Positions 1 through 5,104 of a DNA stretch of 5,104 nucleotides are shown piece after piece. Each line of letters starts with the position of its first letter. Within the stretch, counting starts at the first letter, position 1. Source of the DNA: Candidatus Rokuibacteriota bacterium (lineage in GTDB: Bacteria > Methylomirabilota > Methylomirabilia > Rokubacteriales > CSP1-6); assembly GCA_003221595.1 (NCBI GenBank), contig QHSM01000080.1:1-5104 (forward strand). The letters are read 5' to 3'. The notes below the pieces were generated by a model, which was not told where the DNA came from, ran no database searches, and saw nothing but the letters and a program-made list of their open reading frames with translations. Both the position numbers and the translations under genes were made by a program.

Positions 1-2
1 AG

Positions 3-1337
3 CCGATGCCGGGCGGGCTTTACACGCCGTGCCTCGCCGAGTCGTTCACGCAGTCGAAGGACGGGCTGACGTACGAGTTCGTCATCAAAAAGGGCGCGAA
101 GTTCCACCACGGCGAGCCGGTCACCGCCGCGGACGTGAAGTTCTCCTTCGAGCGGTACCGGGGCGTGGGCGGGAAGATCCTCAAGGAGCGCGTGCGTGAG
201 ATCCAGATCGTCGATGCGGGCCGGGTTCGCTTTCACCTGAAGGAGCCGTGGCCGGACTTCATGTCGTTCTACGGCACGACGGCCACCGGCGCCGGCTGGA
301 TCGTGCCCAGGGCATACGTCGAGAAGATGGGCGACGACGGCTTCAAGAAGGCGCCGATCGGCGCCGGCCCGTACCGGTTCGTGAGCTTCAATCCCGGGAT
401 CGAGCTCGTGCTGGAGGCATTCGAGGGCTATTGGCGCAAGGTCCCGAACGTCAAGCGGCTCGTCCTGCGAACCCTGACGGAGGAGACCACCCGCGCGGCC
501 GCCCTGAAGAACGGCGAGGTGGACATCGCCTATCTGCTGAGCGGGCCGGTCGCGGAGGACGTGCAGCGCACGCCCGGGTTCAAGCTCGTCTCGCGCCGGG
601 ACTCACCGGCCGTCTTCTGGCTCGATCTGCCGGACCAGTGGGATCCGAAGTCGCCCTGGCACGACCTGCGTGTGCGCCAGGCCGCGAGCCTCGCGATCGA
701 CCGGCAGGCGCTCAACCAGGCCGAGACGCTCGGCTTCTCGAAGCCCACCGGCTCCTTGATACCGCGCGCGCTCGAGTTCTCGAAGTACTTCGAGCCGGAT
801 CCCTTCGACCCGGCGAAGGCGCGGCGGCTTCTCGCCGAGGCGGGCTATCCCAACGGCTTCGACGCGGGCGATCTCTACCCGTGGCCGCCCTACTTCGCGA
901 TGGGCGAGGCGATCGCCACCTATCTGCAGAACGTCGGCATCCGGACGAAGGTACGGAGCATGGAGCGGGCGGCGCTCACCGCGGCGTGGCGCGACCGCAA
1001 GCTCAAGAACGTGATCGTCGGCATCAGCGGCGCAGGCGCCAACGCCTCCTCGCGGCTCGAGGCGTACGTGAGCAAGGGCGGTGCCTACACGGCCGGCGTC
1101 ATCCCCGAGGTCGAGGATCTCTTCCAGCGTCAGGTGCGCGAGGTCGACGCGAAGAAGCGCGAGGCAATGCTGCACCAGATCCAGCAGATTCTGCACGATC
1201 GGGTGACCCACATCCCGATCTACGAGCTGGCGTTCATCTGGGGCGTGGGCCCGCGCGTGGAGGAACCGGGCATCAACCTGGTCCGCAGCTTCGCGTACTC
1301 GGCACCGCTGGAGGACATGAAGCTGAAGCGGCCGTAG
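3..1337 (+). CDS. ABC transporter substrate-binding protein, family 5 (peptide/nickel/opine type), 5'-partial
   Basis: This is the periplasmic (or lipid-anchored) binding component of a DppA/OppA-like ABC importer, SBP_bac_5 family. The reading frame is open to the left edge, so the ATG at 6 is probably internal. 443 residues are visible from that ATG against about 500-540 usual for the family, and the signal peptide and first part of lobe I are missing. Counting from the ATG, residues 21-50 carry the family signature: a YEFVIKKGAKFHHGEP segment followed by TAADVKFSFER. PIGAGPYRF at 117-125 is the typical hinge-region motif. LRVRQAASLAIDRQAL at 221-236 is the conserved lobe II helix, and 'DPAKARRLLAEAGYPNG' at 268-284 is also classic. 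The C-terminus is complete, ending in a TAG. No permease or ATPase gene is visible, so the transporter partners must lie upstream or elsewhere. The substrate cannot be told from sequence; family members bind dipeptides, oligopeptides, nickel, opines or glutathione. The gene converges with the dehydrogenase gene on the other strand. Family assignment is confident, substrate unknown. Confidence 0.93.
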   Translation, partial: PMPGGLYTPCLAESFTQSKDGLTYEFVIKKGAKFHHGEPVTAADVKFSFERYRGVGGKILKERVREIQIVDAGRVRFHLKEPWPDFMSFYGTTATGAGWIVPRAYVEKMGDDGFKKAPIGAGPYRFVSFNPGIELVLEAFEGYWRKVPNVKRLVLRTLTEETTRAAALKNGEVDIAYLLSGPVAEDVQRTPGFKLVSRRDSPAVFWLDLPDQWDPKSPWHDLRVRQAASLAIDRQALNQAETLGFSKPTGSLIPRALEFSKYFEPDPFDPAKARRLLAEAGYPNGFDAGDLYPWPPYFAMGEAIATYLQNVGIRTKVRSMERAALTAAWRDRKLKNVIVGISGAGANASSRLEAYVSKGGAYTAGVIPEVEDLFQRQVREVDAKKREAMLHQIQQILHDRVTHIPIYELAFIWGVGPRVEEPGINLVRSFAYSAPLEDMKLKRP

Positions 1338-1361
1338 CTCCGCGGCCTCGCGCCGGCCCGA

Positions 1362-2429
1362 TCAGGTGCTCAGCGTCGCGACCTCGGCGCGCGTCAGGCC
1401 GACGGTCGTGGCCGCGTCGACGATCTCCGCCCACGTCGTGGCGTCGACCTCGATGCCCGTGCGATCGCGCTCGGCCTGCGCGATGCGCTCCGGCTCGCCG
1501 GGAACCAGGACGGGAAGCTTCGGATCGACCGGCGGCGACGCCTTCACGTAGTCGATGAACCCGTCGATCTCGCGGCGCAGCCAGTCCACGCCCGCGAGGC
1601 GGCCCGGGTCGACCAGCACCGTGAACATGTTGTTGACGACGCCGCCCATGCGCTGGTTGCCCGGCTGAATGCTGGGACCGCCGGTCAGCGCGGTCGCGAG
1701 CAGCTCGGTCATCACCGCCAGCGCGTAGCCCTTGTGGCCGCCGAACGGAACCAGCGCGCCGTGCGGCTCGGAGTACATGACGTTCGGGTCGCGCGTCGGC
1801 CGCCCGGCGGCGTCGATGAGCGCCCCCTCCGGCGCGGGCTTCCCCTCGTTCTTCGCCACGCGGATCTTCCCCATGGCGACCTGGCTGGTGGCCATGTCGA
1901 GCAGCAGCGGCGCGTGGCGGTCCGTTCCCGGCACCGCGATGCAAACCGGGTTCGTCACGAACCGAGCGTCGGTGCCCCGGAACGGCGCGACGGTCGCCCG
2001 GTGGTCGGTGACGTTGACGAAATGCATCGAGACGAGGCCGGCGGCGCTGGCGAGCTCGCCGTAGGCGCCGACGCGCCCGATGTGATGCGCGTTCGCGAGC
2101 CCCATCGCCACCACGCCGCTCTCGCGGCAGCGCGCGATGGCGGCGTCCATCGCCTGGCCTGCGACCGGCCGGCCGTACCCGCGCCCGCCGTCGAACATCA
2201 GGAGCGCCCCGTCGTCCTTCACCACCTTGGCCCGGGTGTTCGGCACGACCAGGCCGGCCTTGAGGTGACGCACGTACGTCGGGATCATGCCGACGCCGTG
2301 GCTGTCGTGGCCCATCAGGTTCGCGCGCACCAGGTGCTCGGCGACCTGATCGGCCTCCGCGGCGGCGCTTCCGCCCTTTTTCACGATCGCGCTGATCAAG
2401 CGTCGGAGTGTGTCGGCGGTCGCACGCAC
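1362..2429 (-). CDS. Ldh family (malate/L-lactate/ureidoglycolate dehydrogenase-like) oxidoreductase
   Basis: This is a probable cytosolic NAD(P)-dependent 2-hydroxyacid dehydrogenase of the Ldh_2 family. The family includes archaeal-type malate dehydrogenase, sulfolactate dehydrogenase ComC, ureidoglycolate dehydrogenase AllD, 2,3-diketogulonate reductase and delta1-piperideine-2-carboxylate reductase. The GTG start (2427-2429) gives 355 residues, the usual family length, and GGGAGG lies six bases upstream. An in-frame ATG at 2591 would add 54 residues that do not look like the family and would run into the neighbouring gene. Family landmarks: MGHDSHGVGMIP at 39-50 (its His is the expected catalytic residue), NAHHIGRVGAYGE at 113-125 (nucleotide/substrate pocket), LLLDMATSQVAMGKI at 175-189, and GGHKGYALAVMTELL at 230-244. 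No key motif is missing, so the enzyme should be active. The C-terminal 30 residues form the usual short helical tail. It is transcribed divergently from the VOC gene and converges with the transporter gene. Substrate cannot be assigned within this broad family, so no symbol is given. Confidence 0.94.
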   Translation of the reverse strand: MRATADTLRRLISAIVKKGGSAAAEADQVAEHLVRANLMGHDSHGVGMIPTYVRHLKAGLVVPNTRAKVVKDDGALLMFDGGRGYGRPVAGQAMDAAIARCRESGVVAMGLANAHHIGRVGAYGELASAAGLVSMHFVNVTDHRATVAPFRGTDARFVTNPVCIAVPGTDRHAPLLLDMATSQVAMGKIRVAKNEGKPAPEGALIDAAGRPTRDPNVMYSEPHGALVPFGGHKGYALAVMTELLATALTGGPSIQPGNQRMGGVVNNMFTVLVDPGRLAGVDWLRREIDGFIDYVKASPPVDPKLPVLVPGEPERIAQAERDRTGIEVDATTWAEIVDAATTVGLTRAEVATLST

Positions 2430-2435
2430 GTGATT

Positions 2436-2441
2436 CCTCCC
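2436..2441 (-). promoter_or_regulatory. Ribosome binding site deciding the GTG start of the Ldh-family gene
   Basis: The minus strand reads GGGAGG followed by AATCAC and then GTG. This is a near-perfect Shine-Dalgarno sequence with six-base spacing, and it fixes the start at 2429 rather than at the upstream in-frame ATG (2591). Confidence 0.8.
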
Positions 2442-2505
2442 TCTCCGGCATCGGAACGGCTCGGGCGCCGCCCGTCGAGCGGCCCCGGCGGAAGCGCACC
2501 GCCGC

Positions 2506-2511
2506 AGTATA
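2506..2511 (-). promoter_or_regulatory. Candidate -10 box for the Ldh-family gene
   Basis: On the minus strand the hexamer TATACT matches the sigma-70 -10 consensus at five of six positions. It stands out in an otherwise very GC-rich intergenic region. Transcription would start near 2499, leaving a leader of about 70 bases. No hexamer at 16-18 bases upstream resembles TTGACA; the best is TTATCC at a short 15-base spacing. The call therefore rests on the -10 box alone. Confidence 0.3.
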
Positions 2512-2529
2512 CCCGCGACGAGAACAGGA

Positions 2530-2535
2530 TAAGAT
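2530..2535 (+). promoter_or_regulatory. Candidate -10 box for the VOC-family gene
   Basis: TAAGAT lies in the only A/T-rich patch of the divergent region and matches the sigma-70 -10 consensus at four of six positions. A start near 2542 would give a short leader of about 24 bases. No recognisable -35 element lies at the right spacing, so this is tentative. The box lies only about 20 bases from the opposing candidate -10 of the dehydrogenase gene, so the two promoters would compete for polymerase if both are real. Confidence 0.25.
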
Positions 2536-2554
2536 AGCGGCACGATCTCCTCGT

Positions 2555-2559
2555 GGAGG
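2555..2559 (+). promoter_or_regulatory. Ribosome binding site of the VOC-family gene, inside a small hairpin
   Basis: GGAGG stands six bases before the ATG at 2566 and decides that start. A second ATG at 2561 is out of frame and only one base from the Shine-Dalgarno sequence, so it is unlikely to be used. The Shine-Dalgarno bases also form most of the right arm of a perfect five-base-pair stem (TCCTC at 2548-2552 with GAGGA at 2556-2560, loop GTG). Whether this weak stem matters for translation is unknown. Confidence 0.75.
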
Positions 2560-2565
2560 AATGCG

Positions 2566-3075
2566 ATGCCCAACGACCCGACGCCCGTCAAGGTGCAGAA
2601 GCTCGGTCACGTCGTGTTCACGGTGACCGACATCGAGCGAACCACGAGGTTCTGGACGGAGATCATGGGATTCCAGGTGTCCGACCGCAACGAGCGCGGC
2701 ATGGTCTTTCTCCGCAACGCCTCCGACCATCACAGCATTGCGCTGGTGCCGGCCGAGACACCCCACACGCTGCCGCGCGAGGGGCAGCCCGGCTTCCATC
2801 ACTGCGCCCTCGAGGTAGCCGCCGTCTCCGAGCTGTTCAAGATTCGCGATTTTCTCCGGGCGAAGGGCGTGCCGATCGTCTACGAAGGCCGGCGCGGACC
2901 CGGCGGCAATCCGGGCATCGAGTTCGAGGACCCGGACGGCTTCCACATCGAGCTGTACGCGTCGATGGATCAGATCGGCCAGGACGGCAAGAGCCGGCCG
3001 GCGAAGGAGTGGCGTCGCGCCAACAGCCTCGAGGAGGCCGTGGCCACTCCGCTGCCGGGCGTCACGTACCGGTAA
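2566..3075 (+). CDS. VOC family protein (glyoxalase / extradiol dioxygenase fold)
   Basis: This is a 169-residue single-domain vicinal oxygen chelate protein, probably a cytosolic metalloenzyme. Two beta-alpha-beta-beta-beta modules are visible, at about residues 12-63 and 76-131. The expected metal ligands are present: His15 in KLGHVVFTVTD, His79 (or adjacent His78) in GFHHCALEV, and Glu129 in the closing strand GFHIELY. 'DPDG' at 122-125 before that strand is also typical of the family. Residues 132-169 form a charged, Pro-rich C-terminal tail beyond the core fold. The arrangement resembles catechol-2,3-dioxygenase-like proteins more than glyoxalase I or fosfomycin-resistance proteins, but the VOC superfamily is too diverse to name a substrate. 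The ATG is supported by a GGAGG six bases upstream. The gene is divergent from the Ldh-family gene and may be co-regulated with it. It converges with the haem/propeller gene across 67 bases in which I see no intrinsic terminator. Confidence 0.92.
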   Translation: MPNDPTPVKVQKLGHVVFTVTDIERTTRFWTEIMGFQVSDRNERGMVFLRNASDHHSIALVPAETPHTLPREGQPGFHHCALEVAAVSELFKIRDFLRAKGVPIVYEGRRGPGGNPGIEFEDPDGFHIELYASMDQIGQDGKSRPAKEWRRANSLEEAVATPLPGVTYR

Positions 3076-3142
3076 CGCGAAGCCACAGCCCGAGCGCCAC
3101 GAGGCTCAGCGGCCGAATACGTCGGACAGGAACGGCCCGTGT

Positions 3143-3865
3143 TCAGTGGGCGAGCGGGTCCGGGCGAAGCTGGAAGTGCACGACGATGGGCTTCTTGCCC
3201 TTGCCGCCTTCCATGAGCCACGGCGCGCGGTCTCCGCTGGCCGTCCACAATCCGCGCCCCTTCCAGCCGGCGTTCGGGTCGTCGATGCGCCCGTCGAAGC
3301 CCTTGGCGTAGAAGCCGAGCGGATACGGAACGCGCAGCACGATCATCTTGCCGTCCTTGAGCGCGATCAGACCGTCGTTGAGGTTGCCGGTCGACATCGG
3401 CACGTCGGCGCCGAGGCCAAACGTGTTGTGCTGGTCGACCCACGTGTAGTAGCTCGACTCCGCGCTGTTCTCGCCGATCCCCTTGAAGCCGGGGCCCGGA
3501 TACTGATAGAAGGTCCAGCCCTCGGGGCAATGGTCGCCGGTGGCCTTCGGCCCGTTGAGCGGCCCCTTGCACTTGCGCCGGTCGAAGCTGCCGATGTGGC
3601 CCGAGCCCATCGACGCCCACACGACGCCCTGCCTGTCGATGTCGGCGCCGCGGATGCCGAAGTACGGCTTGGGCACGTTGTAGATCTCGGCGAGGGCGGT
3701 CGCCGGCGGATTGGGACCCGGCACGACCCGCACGACCGCCGCGGTTCCCCCGAAGACTCCGACCGACCCCCAGATCGACCCGTCGACCGGGCTCGGCATC
3801 ACGGCGTAAAAGCCGCCGGCGATCCGCTTGTCCTTGGTCGGGTCGACCGGCTGGTCCGGCTCGAC
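3143..3865 (-). pseudogene. C-terminal part of the beta-propeller protein, downstream of an in-frame stop
   Basis: These 240 codons plus TGA continue the upstream gene in exactly the same frame after the TAA at 3866-3868, and they look like the rest of the same protein. Propeller-like blades go on: DGSIWGSVGVFGG at residues 28-40 and GADIDRQGVVWASMGSGHIGSFD at about 73-95. The tail is rich in Gly, Trp and Asp and ends in IVVHFQLRPDPLAH. Two cysteines (99 and 113) could form a disulfide in the periplasm. A separate gene is unlikely. The only nearby restarts are a GTG at 3802 and an ATG at 3799, neither has a Shine-Dalgarno sequence, both fall inside a blade, and a restarted product would lack a signal peptide. 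Composition matches the upstream part, so any inactivation is recent. It may instead be translated normally if the stop is a base-call error. Confidence 0.7.
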
Positions 3866-3868
3866 TTA
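3866..3868 (-). other. In-frame TAA interrupting the haem/propeller gene
   Basis: The minus strand reads GAC GAC TAA GTC GAG CCG: Asp-Asp-stop-Val-Glu-Pro. The frame is unchanged on both sides, so this is a substitution rather than an indel. TAA is one base from TAC (Tyr), the likeliest ancestral codon in a GC-rich genome (one C/A change), although GAA, CAA, AAA and others are also one step away. It lies immediately after a DxNxN-type calcium-loop-like motif. Confidence 0.85.
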
Positions 3869-5104
3869 GTCGTCGCGCTTGCCGTTGCCGTTGGTGTCGA
3901 GGACGAACGCCGTCCAGCCCTGCGATTTCGCCGCGTCGCCCGTCTCGTCGAACATCCTGGTGTTGACCCAGCCGAGCACCGGACCGCCGCCGCTCGTCCA
4001 CAACGTCTCGTTGGCGTCGTAGCCGAACTGCAGGTGATGCGTCTGGAAGCACGCATCGACGAACGTGTACTTCATCGTCTTCGGGTCGAGGAACGTGAGC
4101 GCCCGGTTCGTCCGTTCCAGCGGGAACAGCTTGGCCGAGGGATGATCGGAGCCCTTCTGGCAGAACTCGGGGTTCTTCGGCCCGCGCACCACCGCCGCGA
4201 ACCAGACCCGGCCCTTCCGGTCGAACATCCCGTTGTGGTTGTTGGCCTTGGTGTCCCAGAGCTTCTCCTCGCCCCAGTACGGCGACGGCGCCATCGGCTT
4301 CTCGATCGCGGCGTGCCCGGGCCCGAGCGCCTCGGGCGTGTCGGCGTCGCGCACCGGAGCCCTGAAGGTCGTCACGGTGTGCGTCTTCGGATCGAGGATC
4401 GGGTAGTTGTCGGTCGCGTATTCGGGAGAGCCGTAGAGCTTGCCGTATGCGTTGACCGTCGGATAGCGGCGATCCGAGGCGATCAGGTCGGCCACCCGGT
4501 CGGTCCAGTCACCGAAGTATTTGAACGGGACGCCGCCCAGCACCTGGGTGAGCGGATTCAGCATCAACGGAGCGGCCTGACCCGACTGCACGCGTCGAAT
4601 CCACGCCCTCTCCCCCGATTCGAACTGGCCGAGCGACGCCGGGATCGTCCGCGTGGACAGCTGGCCGAGCTGATGGCACCCGACGCAGGACCGGTTCTTC
4701 ACCACCGTGAGCCAGTCGCTCTGGGTGATGTTCGCGGGGATATTGCTCTTGCCGCCGAACTGATCCGCGTCCGGGATATTCAGCATCGAGTACCAGTAGA
4801 TCGCCGGGTAGTACTGCGCGGCGGCGGCCTCGGTGGGCGCGGCCACGGCGCGAAGATTCAGCGGCTTGCCGGGCTCGCCGTCGACCTTCGGCGAGTCGAC
4901 GAGCCCGTAGCCCCGCACCCACACCTTGTACCTCGCCTTCGGGAGGTCGGGCACCACGTACCGGCCCTGGTCGTCCGTGACCACCATCCGGGCGAGCTTC
5001 GTCGGAAGCTCGGTCGTCTCCGCGATCACCCACACGCCGGCCTCGGGTCCGCTCGGCCCGGTGACGACGCCGCCGATGGCGTTCCCGTCGATATGCACGG
5101 CGCC
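3866..5104 (-). CDS. Exported protein with carboxypeptidase-regulatory-like domain, c-type haem motif and beta-propeller (5'-partial, ends at in-frame TAA)
   Basis: The frame is open to the right edge, so the real start and an expected signal peptide lie outside; the GTG at 5098 is used here only for numbering. Residues 7-68 look like a CarbopepD_reg-type beta-sandwich (IGGVVTGPSGPEAGVWV, then TDDQGRYVVPDLPKARYKVWV). Residues 138-142 are CVGCH, a covalent haem c attachment site; Met179 in PLMLNP is a possible distal ligand. From about 225 the chain is a Vgb/NHL/SMP-30-like propeller with recurring blade ends: YPILDPKTHTVTTF, HNGMFDRKGRVWFA, LTFLDPKTMKYTFV, HHLQFGYDANETLWTS. Cys313 and Cys350 may pair. 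A calcium-loop-like DTNGNGKRDD at 401-410 is cut by TAA. Haem attachment implies a periplasmic or extracytoplasmic location and a possible electron-transfer or sensing role; the substrate is unknown. I do not recognise a named family for the whole protein. The same frame continues after the stop, so this is probably the N-terminal portion of one broken or misread gene of at least 653 codons. Confidence 0.82.
   Translation of the reverse strand, partial: GAVHIDGNAIGGVVTGPSGPEAGVWVIAETTELPTKLARMVVTDDQGRYVVPDLPKARYKVWVRGYGLVDSPKVDGEPGKPLNLRAVAAPTEAAAAQYYPAIYWYSMLNIPDADQFGGKSNIPANITQSDWLTVVKNRSCVGCHQLGQLSTRTIPASLGQFESGERAWIRRVQSGQAAPLMLNPLTQVLGGVPFKYFGDWTDRVADLIASDRRYPTVNAYGKLYGSPEYATDNYPILDPKTHTVTTFRAPVRDADTPEALGPGHAAIEKPMAPSPYWGEEKLWDTKANNHNGMFDRKGRVWFAAVVRGPKNPEFCQKGSDHPSAKLFPLERTNRALTFLDPKTMKYTFVDACFQTHHLQFGYDANETLWTSGGGPVLGWVNTRMFDETGDAAKSQGWTAFVLDTNGNGKRDD
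4673..4687 (-). other. CxxCH haem c attachment motif
   Basis: The codons spell Cys-Val-Gly-Cys-His, preceded by KNRS and followed by QLGQLS. This is the standard covalent haem-binding motif of c-type cytochromes, with the His as proximal iron ligand. Only one such motif is visible in the protein. Confidence 0.85.

Noticed and set aside
1338..1361. Terminator between the convergent binding-protein and dehydrogenase genes
   Set aside because: Only short GC palindromes (CCGCGG, GGCC pairs) are present and there is no T-run on either strand; these are expected by chance at this GC content.
248..1558. A 436-codon plus-strand open frame overlapping the binding-protein gene
   Set aside because: It is Arg-rich with no recognisable motif, lies in another frame of a clear SBP_bac_5 gene, and extends past it only because stops are rare at this GC content.
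1734..2537. A 267-codon plus-strand open frame antisense to the Ldh-family gene
   Set aside because: It has the His/Arg/Asp-rich composition of an antisense shadow and matches no family I recognise.
2430..2591. Longer N-terminus of the Ldh-family protein from an in-frame ATG at 2591
   Set aside because: The extra 54 residues are not family-like, the start would lie inside the VOC gene, and a strong Shine-Dalgarno sequence precedes the GTG at 2429, which gives the standard family length.
2561..2626. An ATG at 2561 starting a 21-codon peptide overlapping the VOC start
   Set aside because: It is one base from the Shine-Dalgarno sequence, out of frame with the VOC gene, and gives an Arg/Ser-rich product.
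1273..2946. A 557-codon open frame on the minus strand across the Ldh-family and VOC genes
   Set aside because: It is Arg/Gly/Ala-rich low-complexity translation in a frame overlapping two confidently identified genes, which is typical of shadow frames in high-GC DNA.
3076..3142. Terminator between the VOC and propeller genes
   Set aside because: Arms such as GAGC/GCTC and GGCCG/CGGCC are short with wide loops and no following T-tract, so there is no support for an intrinsic terminator.
3799..3802. Independent downstream gene starting at GTG 3802 or ATG 3799
   Set aside because: There is no Shine-Dalgarno sequence upstream, the start falls inside a propeller blade, and the 21 codons between the stop and this point also read as matching protein.
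2970..4052. A 360-codon minus-strand open frame crossing the in-frame stop of the propeller gene
   Set aside because: It might suggest a frameshift bypass, but its translation is Arg-rich shadow sequence. The family-like propeller sequence stays in the original frame on both sides of the TAA, so no frameshift is involved.

Overview
The window is a stretch of high-GC (roughly two-thirds G+C by eye) bacterial chromosome. It holds four protein-coding loci arranged alternately: a plus-strand gene and a minus-strand gene convergent on a 24-base gap, a divergent 136-base intergenic region, then a second convergent pair separated by 67 bases. Gene content and composition suggest a soil or sediment Gram-negative heterotroph: a periplasmic solute-binding protein of the peptide/nickel type, an Ldh/MDH-type dehydrogenase, a VOC-fold enzyme, and an exported haem-binding beta-propeller protein. 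This could be a Candidatus Rokubacteria/Methylomirabilota-like lineage or an alpha-/beta-proteobacterium. That placement is an impression from family resemblance, not something the sequence proves.

Region by region. 3-1337 (+) is the C-terminal four-fifths or so of an SBP_bac_5 substrate-binding protein whose signal peptide and first strands lie off the left edge. 1362-2429 (-) is a complete 355-residue Ldh_2 family NAD(P)-dependent oxidoreductase starting at a GTG with a good Shine-Dalgarno sequence. 2430-2565 is the shared divergent control region, with candidate -10 boxes for both directions but no good -35 boxes. 2566-3075 (+) is a 169-residue VOC (glyoxalase/extradiol dioxygenase fold) protein with its three expected metal ligands. 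3143-5104 (-) is a large exported protein: a carboxypeptidase-regulatory-like beta-sandwich, a CxxCH haem site, then a beta-propeller. It runs off the right edge at its 5' end and is interrupted by an in-frame TAA at 3866-3868.

How the genes fit together. The SBP would capture a small peptide or other solute for ABC import, and the Ldh-type enzyme and VOC enzyme look like soluble catabolic enzymes. The divergent ldh/VOC pair could be co-regulated, but no regulator gene is visible and no common pathway can be demonstrated. The haem/propeller protein faces away from these genes and is probably a separate transcription unit.

The most notable observation is the single in-frame stop codon in the haem/propeller gene. 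The protein-like sequence continues in the same frame for 240 codons after it, which points to a recent nonsense mutation, a base-call error, or (less likely) readthrough. I see no CRISPR array, tRNA, rRNA, insertion sequence or convincing intrinsic terminator, and no clear evidence for an undescribed system.
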